A stretch of DNA of 64,000 nt from Agromyces salentinus (GTDB taxonomy: Bacteria; Actinomycetota; Actinomycetes; Actinomycetales; Microbacteriaceae), in assembly GCF_009749395.1 (NCBI RefSeq), contig NZ_WBIR01000010.1:62001-126000 (forward strand), given 5' to 3'. Below the pieces are notes generated by a model. The model ran no database searches, was not told where the DNA came from, and saw only the letters and a program-made list of their open reading frames with translations. This document shows positions 34,432 through 44,129 of this stretch, piece after piece (position 1 is the stretch's first letter; each line of letters begins with the position of its first letter). Both the position numbers and the translations under genes were made by a program.

Positions 34432-37400
34432 CTAGCTGGCCTTCGCCGTCGGCTCCTCGCGCACGCGCTGGCCGACGACGGCCGAGACGCCGTCCTGGCG
34501 CATCGAGACGCCGTAGAGGGCGTCGGCGATCTCCATGGTGCGCTTCTGGTGGGTGATGACGATGAGCTGGCTGTTCTCGCGCAGGTCCTCGAGGGTCGTC
34601 AGCAGTCGCCCGAGGTTGGCGTCGTCGAGGGCCGCCTCGACCTCGTCCATGATGTAGAACGGGCTCGGGCGCGCCTTGAAGATGGCGAGCAGGAGGGCGA
34701 CCGCCGCCAGTGATCGCTCGCCGCCCGAGAGCAGCGAGAGCCGTTCGATCTTCTTGCCGGCCGGGCGCACGGCCACCTCGATGCCCGTCGTGAGCATGTC
34801 GTCGGGGTTCGTGAGCGAGATGCTGCCCGCTCCCCCGGGGAAGAGCACGGGGAAGACCTGCGCGAAGGCGGCCTGCGTGTCGTCGAACGCGTCTCGGAAG
34901 ATCGTCGACATCTTGCCGTCGATCTCCTCGATGATCGTGAGGAGGTCCTTGCGCGTGTTCGCGAGGTCGGTGAGCTGCTCGGTGAGGAACCGGTGACGCT
35001 GCTCGAGCGCCGCGAACTCCTCGAGCGCGAGCGGGTTCACGCGACCGAGCTGGGCGAGCTTGCGCTCCGCCGCGGCGAGCCGTCGCTGCTGCTCCTCGCG
35101 GCGGTACGGACGGGTCGGAACGGCCGATTCGCCACCGTCGTCAGGCGCCTCGTCGCCGGCGTCCGCTCCGGCGTCGCGGCGCTCGGCCGGCTCACCCGGG
35201 CCGTCGACGGGGATGGGCACCTCGGGGCCGTACTCGGCCACGAGCACCGCCTCGTCGAGGCCGAGCTCCGATTCGCCACGCTCGAGCATGCTGCCGAGCT
35301 GGAGCTTCTTCTCGTAGATGCGCAACTCGAGGCCGTGGACGTCCTCCGTCACGGAATGGAGGCGCTCGCGCACGACGCCCTCGTCGCGGCGGAGCGCCTG
35401 GAGCTCCTCGTTGCGGGCCGACCGCTCGGCCTCGGCACGCGCGAGCGCGACGCCCGCCTCGGCGACCGATGCATCGACGGAGGCGAGCGCGGCGGGCAGC
35501 GACGACGCCACCGCGCTTGCCGCGGCCAGTTGAGAGCGGCGCACGACGGCACGCCTCGCGGCCTCCGCCGCGGCCTGCCGCTCGGCATCGTGCTGGGCCT
35601 GCATCGCCCGGATGCGGGCCTCCTCGGCACGGACCCGCTCGCGCGCGGTCTCGAGCCGCAGCTTCGCCTCGACCTCGGCCTCGCGTGCGCGATCCAGGCG
35701 GGCGGATGCCGCGTCCCGGGCGCTCGGGTCGAGCACGGGCCTCGGCACGGCACGTGCGGTCTCGAGCGCCTCCTTCGCCGCGGCCGACGCGGCCTCGGCG
35801 TCGGCGACCCGCTCCTGGGCGTTCGCGACGGCCTGCCGGAGTCGCTCGGAGTCCGCCTCGGCGGCCTCGGCCTGCACGCGCGCCCGGTTCAGGCGTTCGG
35901 CCCGCTGTGCGAGCTGCGCGTCGAACTCGCGGAGCGCCGTGAGGGCGGCTTTCGCAGCCTCCTTCGCCCGCGCGTGCAGCTCGCGCTGCTCGCCGAGCTC
36001 CGCGCGTCGGCGCTCGATCTCGCTGCGGACCTCGTCGAGGCGCGCCGCGGCCCGGTCGCGCTCGGCGAGCAGCTCGATGCGGCTCTGCTTGCGACCGGTG
36101 CCGCCGCGGACCACGTACCGACCGACGAGCGTGCCGTCGCGCGTGATCACGGTCGCGGGGACCGCCCGCTCGGCGAGGGTCGCCTCGGCCGAGCGCACGG
36201 CATCGAGGTCGTCGGCGACGAGCACCTCGGCGAGGAGGCCGTGAACGCCCGCGGGGGCGGTGACGACGTCGGATGCCGCGACGAATCCCTCGGGCAGCGC
36301 GTCGCCGCTCGGGCGGGCTCCGCCGGCCGGCGCGGCGAGCACGAGTGCGACCCGGCCCATGTCGCCGCGTTCGGCGGTCACGAGCGCGTCGTGAGCCGCG
36401 CGAAGGTCGTCGACGAGCACCGCGTCGCTCAACGAGCCCAGTGCGGCCGAGATCGCCGCCTCGTAGCCCGGGGCGACCTGGAGCGATTCGGCGAGGAGGC
36501 CGCGCACGCCGGCGACCTTCGCCGCGACGAGGGCGGCCGAGCCGTCCTTCTGGTCGAGGGCGAGCGAGAGGGCCTGGCTGCGGGCGGCCAGCGCACCCTG
36601 CTCGCGCTCCCCCTCGTGGAGCTCGTCGCGGAGTCGCTCGATCTCGGCCTCGGCCTCGAACACGGCCGCCTGGGCCAGCTCGTACGCCTCGTCGAGGTCG
36701 GTCTCGGCGGTCTGCTCGACCTCGGCCTCGCTCGTGGCCTCGGCGAGCGCGATCGCGGCCGCCTCACGGCGCTGCGAGGAGGCGTCGAGGGCGTTCGCGT
36801 GCCGCAGCACCTCGCCGCGCACCGCGGCCAGCTTGGACGCCTCGGAATCGGCGAGCCCGGACAGCTTGGAGGCCTCGAGGTCGTACGCCTGCACCTCGGC
36901 GCTGCGCCGGGCGATGTCGAGGTCGACCGCGTCGAGCTCGAGCCGCGTGCGACGGGTCGCATCCTGGGCCACCTCGAGCGCGGATGCCGCGACGTCGATG
37001 CCCTCGCGGATCTCGTCGAGCTCGGCGACCGCGTCCTCGATCATCGAACGGGTGACGGTGGGCGCGGCATCCGTCGTCTCATCGGCCGCGGAGAGCAGCG
37101 CGATGCGCTGGTTCGCGAGCGAGTCGAGCGACCGGAGGGCGGTGCGGGCCTGCTCGAGGGCGAAGTTCGCGGCGCGGGCCGTGTCGACGTCGTCGCCGAG
37201 GTGCGACTGCTCGAGTGCGGTGACGCGGGCCTGGCGCTGTTCGAGCTGGTCCTGCAGCACGAGCCGCTCGGCGTGGCGCTGCTGCTCGGTGCGACCGTGG
37301 TCCTCGAGGGCCCGCCGGAGCCCGATGACCTCGTCGGCCAGGAGCCGCGCCTTGGCGTCGCGCACGACCGCCGCGATGGTCGCGGCCTCGCGCGCCACCT

Positions 37401-38028
37401 CGGCCTGGCGGCCGAGTGGCTTCAGCTGGCGCCGGATCTCACCGGCGAGGTCCGACAGCCGGGTGAGGTTCGCCTGCATCGCGTCGAGCTTGCGGAGGGT
37501 CTTCTCCTTGCGCCGCCGGTGCTTCAGGATGCCCGCGGCCTCCTCGATGAAGCCGCGCCGGTCCTCGGGCGTGGCGCGGAGGACGGCATCGAGCTGCCCC
37601 TGTCCCACGATGACGTGCATCTCCCGGCCGAGGCCGGAGTCGGAGAGCAGTTCCTGCACGTCGAGCAGGCGGCAGGTCTCGCCGTTGATGGCGTACTCGC
37701 TGGAGCCGTTGCGGAACAGCGTGCGCGAGATCGACACCTCCGAGTACTCGATCGGCAGCGCGCCGTCGGAGTTGTCGATCGTGAGGCTGACCTCGGCGCG
37801 CCCGAGTGGGCCTCGCGTCGAGGTGCCGGCGAAGATGACGTCCTCCATCTTTCCGCCGCGGAGGGTCTTCGCGCCCTGCTCGCCCATGACCCAGGCGAGG
37901 GCGTCCACGACGTTGGACTTGCCGGAGCCGTTGGGGCCGACGATGCACGTGACGCCCTGCTCGAAGGCGAACGTCGTCGGCTGGGCGAAGGACTTGAAGC
38001 CCTTCAGCGTCAGGCTCTTCAGGTACAC
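34432..38028 (-). CDS. smc: Chromosome segregation protein SMC
   Basis: Condensin ATPase that organises and segregates the chromosome with ScpA/ScpB. Walker A GPNGSGKSNVVDALAWVMG near residue 32 opens the head. Two long Ala/Glu/Arg-rich coiled coils flank a hinge near residues 500-650, and the C-terminal head carries LSGGERSLAAVALLLA and the Walker B FYIMDEVEAALDD. GTG at 38026-38028, with GGAAGG upstream, matches the family start VYLKSLTLKGFKSFA and gives 1198 residues. Confidence 0.96.
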   Translation of the reverse strand: MYLKSLTLKGFKSFAQPTTFAFEQGVTCIVGPNGSGKSNVVDALAWVMGEQGAKTLRGGKMEDVIFAGTSTRGPLGRAEVSLTIDNSDGALPIEYSEVSISRTLFRNGSSEYAINGETCRLLDVQELLSDSGLGREMHVIVGQGQLDAVLRATPEDRRGFIEEAAGILKHRRRKEKTLRKLDAMQANLTRLSDLAGEIRRQLKPLGRQAEVAREAATIAAVVRDAKARLLADEVIGLRRALEDHGRTEQQRHAERLVLQDQLEQRQARVTALEQSHLGDDVDTARAANFALEQARTALRSLDSLANQRIALLSAADETTDAAPTVTRSMIEDAVAELDEIREGIDVAASALEVAQDATRRTRLELDAVDLDIARRSAEVQAYDLEASKLSGLADSEASKLAAVRGEVLRHANALDASSQRREAAAIALAEATSEAEVEQTAETDLDEAYELAQAAVFEAEAEIERLRDELHEGEREQGALAARSQALSLALDQKDGSAALVAAKVAGVRGLLAESLQVAPGYEAAISAALGSLSDAVLVDDLRAAHDALVTAERGDMGRVALVLAAPAGGARPSGDALPEGFVAASDVVTAPAGVHGLLAEVLVADDLDAVRSAEATLAERAVPATVITRDGTLVGRYVVRGGTGRKQSRIELLAERDRAAARLDEVRSEIERRRAELGEQRELHARAKEAAKAALTALREFDAQLAQRAERLNRARVQAEAAEADSERLRQAVANAQERVADAEAASAAAKEALETARAVPRPVLDPSARDAASARLDRAREAEVEAKLRLETARERVRAEEARIRAMQAQHDAERQAAAEAARRAVVRRSQLAAASAVASSLPAALASVDASVAEAGVALARAEAERSARNEELQALRRDEGVVRERLHSVTEDVHGLELRIYEKKLQLGSMLERGESELGLDEAVLVAEYGPEVPIPVDGPGEPAERRDAGADAGDEAPDDGGESAVPTRPYRREEQQRRLAAAERKLAQLGRVNPLALEEFAALEQRHRFLTEQLTDLANTRKDLLTIIEEIDGKMSTIFRDAFDDTQAAFAQVFPVLFPGGAGSISLTNPDDMLTTGIEVAVRPAGKKIERLSLLSGGERSLAAVALLLAIFKARPSPFYIMDEVEAALDDANLGRLLTTLEDLRENSQLIVITHQKRTMEIADALYGVSMRQDGVSAVVGQRVREEPTAKAS

Positions 38029-38204
38029 GTGCCACCCTTCCGACTCGCGAGCGCGCTGCGGTCGAGCGTAGCCGAGGTCGAGGCGGCATCCGTTCGCCCT
38101 CGCCGTGCTGCAGCCGATCGGCATTGCCGCGGACGCTCGCCTTCGATAACCTGATCGGCTGCGCCGGCGCCGCCCGTGCGGCAGGACGCGAACGAGGAGG
38201 ACGC

Positions 38205-39320
38205 ATGGCGATCGAGATCCGACCCGTCCCGGTCCCCGTGACGCTCGGCGGGCCCGATGCCGCAGAGTTCGAGGCCATGGCCGAGACCGCCGCGCTCGTC
38301 GAGGAATCGGTCTGGGGTCATCGGAGGTTCGCGTACGACGCGTACGAGCTCCTCCCGATGTACCACGACGGCTACCAGGGCCGGCAGGCGTTCGCCGCGT
38401 GGAGCGGTGACCGGTGCGTCGGCCGCATCGAGTGCACGTGGGAGCGTGACGCAGCGGCCGAGACCGTCGATCTCGCGCTCGGCGTGCTGCCGGAGGCCAG
38501 GCGCGTCGGAGTCGGGACCGCCCTGCTCGCCGCCGGGCGCGCGGTCGCCGACGGGCTCGGGCGCACCACGATCACGGCGATGTCGGATGTCCCGGCGGAA
38601 GCCCTCGACCTGCGCGGGCCCAGGCTGGAGGCGCGGGACGGGAGCGGCTCGATCCCGGCGGGCGACACCGGCGCCGCCTTCGCGCTGCGTCACGGGTTCC
38701 GGCTCGCGCAGCTCGAACGCGTGAGCGCGCTGCCGGTCGCGGATCGCGCGGCGGAGTTCGCCGAGGCATCCGCCCGGCATGAGGCCGCCGCGACGACCTA
38801 CCGGCTCCGCTCGTGGATCGACCGGGCTCCCGACGACCTGCTCGACGAGCTCGCGGTCGCCCATGCCGCGATGTCCACGGATCCTCCGTCCGGCACCGCG
38901 ACCTACGACATCGAGGTCTGGGACGCCGCGCGGGTCCGGGCGACCGAGCAGCAGGCACTCGACGGACGCCGCACCACCCTGGTCACGGCCGCCGTGTCCG
39001 ACGAGGGCCGGGTGGCGGGCTACACCGAGCTCTCACTGCCCGCGGGCTCCAGCGCGGCGTTCCAATGGGACACCATCGTGCTGAAGGAGCACCGCGGGCA
39101 CCGCCTCGGCATGCGGATGAAGGTCGCGAACCTCGCCCTCCTGGCCCGGGCGGCGCCCGAGCGCACCGAGGTCGTCACCTGGAACGCGGACGAGAACGAG
39201 CACATGCTCGCGATCAACATCGCCCTCGGGTTCACCGTGCGCGGGCTCAGCGCCCTCTGGCAGCACGAGGCCGACGCAGACGCTGGCACCGCGGGCACCG
39301 GTGCGACGACCGGTTCATGA
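38205..39320 (+). CDS. Tandem GNAT-fold acetyltransferase
   Basis: A 371-residue protein with two GNAT domains. The first (about residues 1-190) has LGVLPEARRVGVGTALLAAG, a clear acetyl-CoA-binding RxxGxG/A loop. The second (about 200-360) has TIVLKEHRGHRLGMRMKVANL and NADENEHMLAINIALGF. Such double-GNAT proteins are often resistance- or secondary-metabolism-related, but the substrate is unknown. ATG 38205 has GGAGGA upstream. The last 74 bp overlap the end of the convergent mutM. Confidence 0.87.
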   Translation: MAIEIRPVPVPVTLGGPDAAEFEAMAETAALVEESVWGHRRFAYDAYELLPMYHDGYQGRQAFAAWSGDRCVGRIECTWERDAAAETVDLALGVLPEARRVGVGTALLAAGRAVADGLGRTTITAMSDVPAEALDLRGPRLEARDGSGSIPAGDTGAAFALRHGFRLAQLERVSALPVADRAAEFAEASARHEAAATTYRLRSWIDRAPDDLLDELAVAHAAMSTDPPSGTATYDIEVWDAARVRATEQQALDGRRTTLVTAAVSDEGRVAGYTELSLPAGSSAAFQWDTIVLKEHRGHRLGMRMKVANLALLARAAPERTEVVTWNADENEHMLAINIALGFTVRGLSALWQHEADADAGTAGTGATTGS

Positions 39321-40188
39321 ACGCCTCGCGGACCATCGGCGTGCCGCAGCGCGGGCAGGGCAGGCCCGCCCGGCCGTAGGCGTTCAGCGAATGGGCGAAG
39401 TAGCCCGACTCGCCGTTGACGTTCACGTACTGCTCGTCGAAGCTCGTGCCGCCCTCGACGAGCGCCTTGCCGAGCACGTCGCGAACGGCGCGGAGCAGGT
39501 CGAGTCGGCGACGGCGGGTGAGGGAGGACGCGGGCTGCTCGCCGTGCAGGGCGACCGCCCACAGCGACTCGTCGGCGTAGATGTTGCCGATGCCGCTGAT
39601 GAGCCCCTGGTCGAGCAGCACCCGCTTGACCCCGGAGGCGCGCCGCGACATCCGATGGAAGAAGAGGTCGTCGTCGAAGGCCGGGTCGAGCGGGTCGCGT
39701 GCGATGTGGGCGACCTGCGTGGGCACCAGGCGCGCCCACTCCCCCGTCGCCTCGCCGCTGAAGCCGGCGATCTCCGCGTCGGCCGTGGGCACGAGGCGAT
39801 CGACCGCGAGCGACCCGAAGGTGCGTTGGTCGACGAAGTCCACCCGCAGTTCGCCGTGCGCCGGATGCTCCAGGTGCAGCCGGATGCGCGCGTGCCGGTC
39901 GTCACCGGGGTGGTCGGGCGTCCGCAGCAGCAACTGGCCGCTCATGCCGAGGTGCCCGACGATCGCCCGCGGCCCGCCGGCGGAGTCGAGCGGCAGCCAC
40001 AGGAACTTGCCGCGGCGCACCGCGGCCCCGATCGTCGCGCCCGTCGCCAGCTGCTCGAAGTCGCCGGACGAGGGATCGTGTCGGGTCAGCGCTCGGACGT
40101 CGAGCACGTCGACGGCGGCGATGCGCGCGCCGGTGACGGCCGGCGCCAGGCCGGCACGGACGACCTCGACCTCGGGCAGTTCGGGCAT
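39247..40188 (-). CDS. mutM: Formamidopyrimidine-DNA glycosylase
   Basis: Base-excision repair enzyme removing 8-oxoG and Fapy lesions. Catalytic Pro2 and Glu3 are in MPELPEVEVV. GKFLWLPLDS holds the conserved Lys, and the C-terminal zinc finger reads CPRCGTPMVREAFMNRSSHRCPRCQ, followed by a basic tail. It has 313 residues. TACCCT lies 6 nt before the ATG, consistent with a leaderless start. The 3' end runs 74 bp into the convergent acetyltransferase gene. Confidence 0.95.
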   Translation of the reverse strand: MPELPEVEVVRAGLAPAVTGARIAAVDVLDVRALTRHDPSSGDFEQLATGATIGAAVRRGKFLWLPLDSAGGPRAIVGHLGMSGQLLLRTPDHPGDDRHARIRLHLEHPAHGELRVDFVDQRTFGSLAVDRLVPTADAEIAGFSGEATGEWARLVPTQVAHIARDPLDPAFDDDLFFHRMSRRASGVKRVLLDQGLISGIGNIYADESLWAVALHGEQPASSLTRRRRLDLLRAVRDVLGKALVEGGTSFDEQYVNVNGESGYFAHSLNAYGRAGLPCPRCGTPMVREAFMNRSSHRCPRCQRLRRPRAARGR

Positions 40189-40225
40189 CCTTCGAGGGTA
40201 CCGTCGCCGCCCGGGGCGACGGCCG

Positions 40226-43200
40226 TCAGCGTCGCGAGAGCCTGAGCGTCACGAGCTGGAACGGACGCAGGCGCAGCCTCGTGGTCCCGTCCCCCGCGGC
40301 GACCAGCGCCGACGGTTCGGCGACCTCGCGCTCGAGCAGGTCGGTCTCCGTGATGCCGGCCGACTGGAACCCGACGTGCAGCGCGCCCTCCGCGCGCGCG
40401 CCGCGCGCCTCGTAGAGCCGGACCACCACGTCGCCGGACCGGTCCTCCGCCAGCTTCACCGACTCGATGACGATGGCCGGCGAATCGGTCCGCACGAGCG
40501 GCTCGATCACCGCCCCCTGCCCCACGTGGCGCAGCGGGAGGTTGAGCGCGTACCCGACCCGGGCCGCATCGAGCACGTCGGCGCCGATCGCCACCGACGT
40601 GCGCATGCGATGGCGCCCCTGGTCGCTGGACGGGTCCGGGAAGAGCGGGGCGCGGAGCAGCGACTGCCGGACGAGCGTGGTCGTCCCGCCCGACGCCCGC
40701 GTCGTGCGCGTGATGTCGTGACCGTAGGTCGAGTCGTTCGCGACGACCACCCCGAAACCCGGTTCGGCGACGTGCACCCAGCGGTGCGCGCAGGTCTCGA
40801 ACCGTGCGGCATCCCACGAGGTGTTGACGTGCGTGGGCCGGTGGACATGGCCGAACTGCACCTCGGATGCCGCGCGTTCGGCGTGCACGTCGAGGGGGAA
40901 CGCGAGCTTCAACAGTTTCTGCCGCTCGTGCCAGTCGACCTCGGTCTCGATCTCGAGTGCGGCCGAGCGCGTCGAGAGCGCGAGGACCTGCGTCACCCGC
41001 GAGGCACCGAACCGTCGCACGACGCGGACCGAGGGCCGCCCCGAGGCATCCGTCACGACCTCGACGGACTCGGCCTCGAGCAGGTCGGTGCCCGACCGCT
41101 GGTAGTGCTGGTCGAGGTCCCACGCATCCCACTGGGTCGGGGTGTCCCTGAACACCTGCAGCAGGTTGGCGGGCCGGCCTTCGGGGATGGCATTCCTCCC
41201 GGTCGCCACGTCGACGAGGGAGACGACGAGGCCGCGATCGTCGATCGTGATCCGCAGGCGGTCGTCCTCGAGCGTCACGCCGCGCTCGTCGCGCGTCGCC
41301 GCCACCGCGGAGGCCGGCGCGATGGGGCCCGCGGCCAACGCGGGGACGCCCTCCACCGGGAACGGGGATGCGTTGAACGCGACCGGTGCCCCCTCTGCAC
41401 CGGGCGCGGGCGCGCCGAGCGCCGAGATCGCCTCGGCGATGATCTCCTCGAGGTCGGCCGAGATGCGCGCGTAGGTCTCCTCGGCGACCCGGTGCACCCA
41501 CGCGATCGAGGTGCCGGGCAGGATGTCGTGGAACTGCAGCAGCAGGACCGACTGCCAGATCTGCGCGAGGCGCTCGTGCGGATAGTCGGCGCCCGCACGC
41601 ACCGCGGCGGTGGCGGCCCAGAGCTCCGCCTCCCTCAGCAGGTGCTCGCTGCGACGGTTGCCCGACTTCGTCCTCGCCTGCGACGTGTACGTTCCCCGGT
41701 GGAACTCGAGGTACAGCTCTCCGGACCAGACCGGAGGGTTCGGGTAGTCGCGCTCCGCCTCCTCGAAGAAGGCGTGCGGCGAGGCGACCTCGACCGTCGG
41801 CGATCCCTCGAGCGACGCGGTCCGGGCGGCCGCGGCGACCATCTCGCGGGTCGGCCCGCCGCCGCCGTCGCCGAAGCCGAAGGGCACCAGCGACACGTTC
41901 GACGCTCCCTTCTCCGCATACTGCCGCTGCGCCCGCGCGAGTTCCTCGCCCGAGAGCACGGAGTTGTACGTGTCGACCGGCGGGAAGTGCGTGAAGATGC
42001 GCGACCCGTCGATGCCCTCCCACGAGAACGTGTGGTGCGGCATCGTGTTGGTCTCGTTCCAGCTCGTCTTCTGGGTGAGGAAGTACCGGGACCCCGCCGC
42101 GGTCGCGATCTGCGGCAGGGCCGCCGTGTACCCGAAGGAGTCGGGCAGCCAGACCTCGAGCGGCTCGATGCCGAACTCGCGCATGAAGAACGACTTGCCC
42201 GCGACGAACTGCCTCGCGAGCGCCTCGCCCCCGGGCATGTTCGTGTCCGACTCGACCCACATGCCGCCGACCGGCACGAAGCGGCCTTCCAGCACGCGTG
42301 CGCGGATCCGTTCGAACAGGTCGGGATAGTGCTGCTTCATCCAGGCGTACTGCTGGGCCGACGAGGCGGCGAAGACGAAGCCCTCGTCGCGGTCCATCAG
42401 GTCGAGCACGTTGGAGAAGGTGCGGGCGCACTTGCGGACGGTCTCGCGCACCGGCCAGAGCCAGGCCGAGTCGATGTGCGCGTGTCCGACCGCGACCACC
42501 CGGTGGGCGCTGGCATATGCCGGCTTCGCGAGCACCGGCTCCAGGATCGCGCGCCCGACGGCCGCGGTGCCGGCCACGTCGTCGGGATCCATGCGATCGA
42601 CGACCGTCTCGAGGGCGCGTCGGATCTCGGCGGTGCGAGGCAGGTCGTCGCCGAGTTCGTCCATCAGGCCCATCAGGGTCCAGATGTCCATCTCGAGCTC
42701 CCAGACCTCCGGTTCGCGCAGCGCGACATCGACCCGGCCGAGCCGGTAGATCGGATCGGTTCCCGCGGTGGCCTTGTCGCCGACCGCCGTCGGTCGGAAG
42801 CTCCAGTCGCTCCCGACATCCGGATTCGACGCCGCCTCGATGTAGAGGTCGATCCGGCCGCCGGGCCCCACCTCGATCGGGACGTGGTTGTTGAACGGCT
42901 CGATCGCCTTGAGGATGCGTCCCCGGGGGTCGAACACGAGGCCCTCGGCCTGGAACCCGGCCTGGCCCGAGAGGAAGCCGAGGTCCACGAGCACCTCGAT
43001 CGACCGCTCGGACGCATCCCAGCCGACCGGCACCTCCCCGGTGACGTGGAACCACGTGGTCCCCCACGGCTTGCCCCAGGTCGACCCGACCTCGAACGGG
43101 TCGAATCGCTGCGTCACCGCCTCCGCGAACGGCACCGGCTCGTCGGGCACCTCCCAGGCGGTGAGCGAGAGCGGTGCGCTCGCGCTGTGGACGGCCGGCT

Positions 43201-43261
43201 TCACGCGCTCCTCGACGAAGCGGGCGATGCGGGCGCGGACGAGGGAGGAGTTGTCGTGCAT
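40226..43261 (-). CDS. GH38 alpha-mannosidase
   Basis: Retaining, zinc-dependent exo-alpha-mannosidase of 1011 residues. The GH38 catalytic domain shows VVAVGHAHIDSAWLWP (zinc His260 and an Asp264), the nucleophile Asp374 in WLPDSFGYTAALPQIA, and SWNETNTMPHHTFSWEG. A long beta-rich C-terminal half with a central three-helix domain follows. No signal peptide is present, so it likely trims imported manno-oligosaccharides in the cytoplasm. It is the last gene of the mannan cluster; ATG 43259-43261 lies 29 bp after the permease stop. Confidence 0.95.
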   Translation of the reverse strand: MHDNSSLVRARIARFVEERVKPAVHSASAPLSLTAWEVPDEPVPFAEAVTQRFDPFEVGSTWGKPWGTTWFHVTGEVPVGWDASERSIEVLVDLGFLSGQAGFQAEGLVFDPRGRILKAIEPFNNHVPIEVGPGGRIDLYIEAASNPDVGSDWSFRPTAVGDKATAGTDPIYRLGRVDVALREPEVWELEMDIWTLMGLMDELGDDLPRTAEIRRALETVVDRMDPDDVAGTAAVGRAILEPVLAKPAYASAHRVVAVGHAHIDSAWLWPVRETVRKCARTFSNVLDLMDRDEGFVFAASSAQQYAWMKQHYPDLFERIRARVLEGRFVPVGGMWVESDTNMPGGEALARQFVAGKSFFMREFGIEPLEVWLPDSFGYTAALPQIATAAGSRYFLTQKTSWNETNTMPHHTFSWEGIDGSRIFTHFPPVDTYNSVLSGEELARAQRQYAEKGASNVSLVPFGFGDGGGGPTREMVAAAARTASLEGSPTVEVASPHAFFEEAERDYPNPPVWSGELYLEFHRGTYTSQARTKSGNRRSEHLLREAELWAATAAVRAGADYPHERLAQIWQSVLLLQFHDILPGTSIAWVHRVAEETYARISADLEEIIAEAISALGAPAPGAEGAPVAFNASPFPVEGVPALAAGPIAPASAVAATRDERGVTLEDDRLRITIDDRGLVVSLVDVATGRNAIPEGRPANLLQVFRDTPTQWDAWDLDQHYQRSGTDLLEAESVEVVTDASGRPSVRVVRRFGASRVTQVLALSTRSAALEIETEVDWHERQKLLKLAFPLDVHAERAASEVQFGHVHRPTHVNTSWDAARFETCAHRWVHVAEPGFGVVVANDSTYGHDITRTTRASGGTTTLVRQSLLRAPLFPDPSSDQGRHRMRTSVAIGADVLDAARVGYALNLPLRHVGQGAVIEPLVRTDSPAIVIESVKLAEDRSGDVVVRLYEARGARAEGALHVGFQSAGITETDLLEREVAEPSALVAAGDGTTRLRLRPFQLVTLRLSRR

Positions 43262-43290
43262 GGAGTGGGTTCCAATCGGATCGGGTGCGA

Positions 43291-44127
43291 TCAGCCCTTG
43301 ACGGCGCCCGCGAGCGCGGACGATCCGCCCAGCACCCGCGAGACGAGGACGTACAGGGCGATGACGGGCACGGAGTAGAGCAGGGAGAATGCGGCGAGCT
43401 GGCCGTACGCGACGGAACCGTATTGGCCGAAGAAGGCGAAGATGCTCACCGCCGCCGGCAGCTTGTCCGGCGAGAGGAGCAGCACGAACGGGACGAAGAA
43501 GTTCCCCCAGGCGCCGATGAACACGAAGATGAACACGACCGCGAGGCCCGGGCGCATCAGCGGGACGACGATCCTCGTCAGCGTCGACATCATGGAGGCG
43601 CCGTCCATCCACGCCGCCTCCTCGAGCGTGACCGGCACGCCGTCCATGAAGTTCTTCGTCATGTAGATCGCCATGGGCAGGCTCGTCGCGGCGAGGAAGA
43701 GGATGGTGCCCGCCATCGAGTCGATGAGGTTGAACGCCACGAACAGGCTGTAGACGGGCACCATCATCGCCGTGATCGGGAGACAGGTGCCGAAGAGCAC
43801 GCCGTAGAGGAACGGCTTGTTGATGCGCATGCGGTAGCGCGAGAGCGGATACGCCGCCAGGACCGCGACGACGACCGTGATCACGGCGCACCCGGCCGAG
43901 AGGATCAGGCTGTTCATCAGCGGGATGAACGCCTTCTCGGGCGTCATGACCTCGACGAAGTTCTGCAGCGAGAGCTCGTCCGGCAGCTTGATCGAGAGGG
44001 TCGCCCGTTCGTCGAGCGAGGCGAGCACGAGCCAGACGAGCGGCAGGGCGAAGGCCAGGCCGACGAGGAGCAGGACGCCGTTGGAGACGAGACGCAGGCT
44101 TCGACGGCTGGGAGAGGTCATGCCCAT
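43291..44127 (-). CDS. Carbohydrate ABC transporter permease (MalG type)
   Basis: Six predicted membrane segments over 278 residues and the ATPase-contact EAA loop EEAAWMDGASMMSTLTRIVVP place it in the CUT1 MalG class. Start ATG 44127 has GGAGG upstream and lies 2 bp after the partner permease stop; ATG 44121 is an alternative. It works with the adjacent permease and binding protein, probably importing manno-oligosaccharides. Confidence 0.92.
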   Translation of the reverse strand: MGMTSPSRRSLRLVSNGVLLLVGLAFALPLVWLVLASLDERATLSIKLPDELSLQNFVEVMTPEKAFIPLMNSLILSAGCAVITVVVAVLAAYPLSRYRMRINKPFLYGVLFGTCLPITAMMVPVYSLFVAFNLIDSMAGTILFLAATSLPMAIYMTKNFMDGVPVTLEEAAWMDGASMMSTLTRIVVPLMRPGLAVVFIFVFIGAWGNFFVPFVLLLSPDKLPAAVSIFAFFGQYGSVAYGQLAAFSLLYSVPVIALYVLVSRVLGGSSALAGAVKG

Positions 44128-44129
44128 GG

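Noticed and set aside
34993-38154. A long plus-strand open frame opposite smc.
   Set aside because: The composition is low-complexity and mirrors smc codons, while smc itself has full ATPase motifs.
39581-43378. A plus-strand open frame of about 1265 codons opposite mutM and the GH38 gene.
   Set aside because: No domain is recognisable and the amino-acid make-up is that of antisense shadows; both minus-strand genes are clear.
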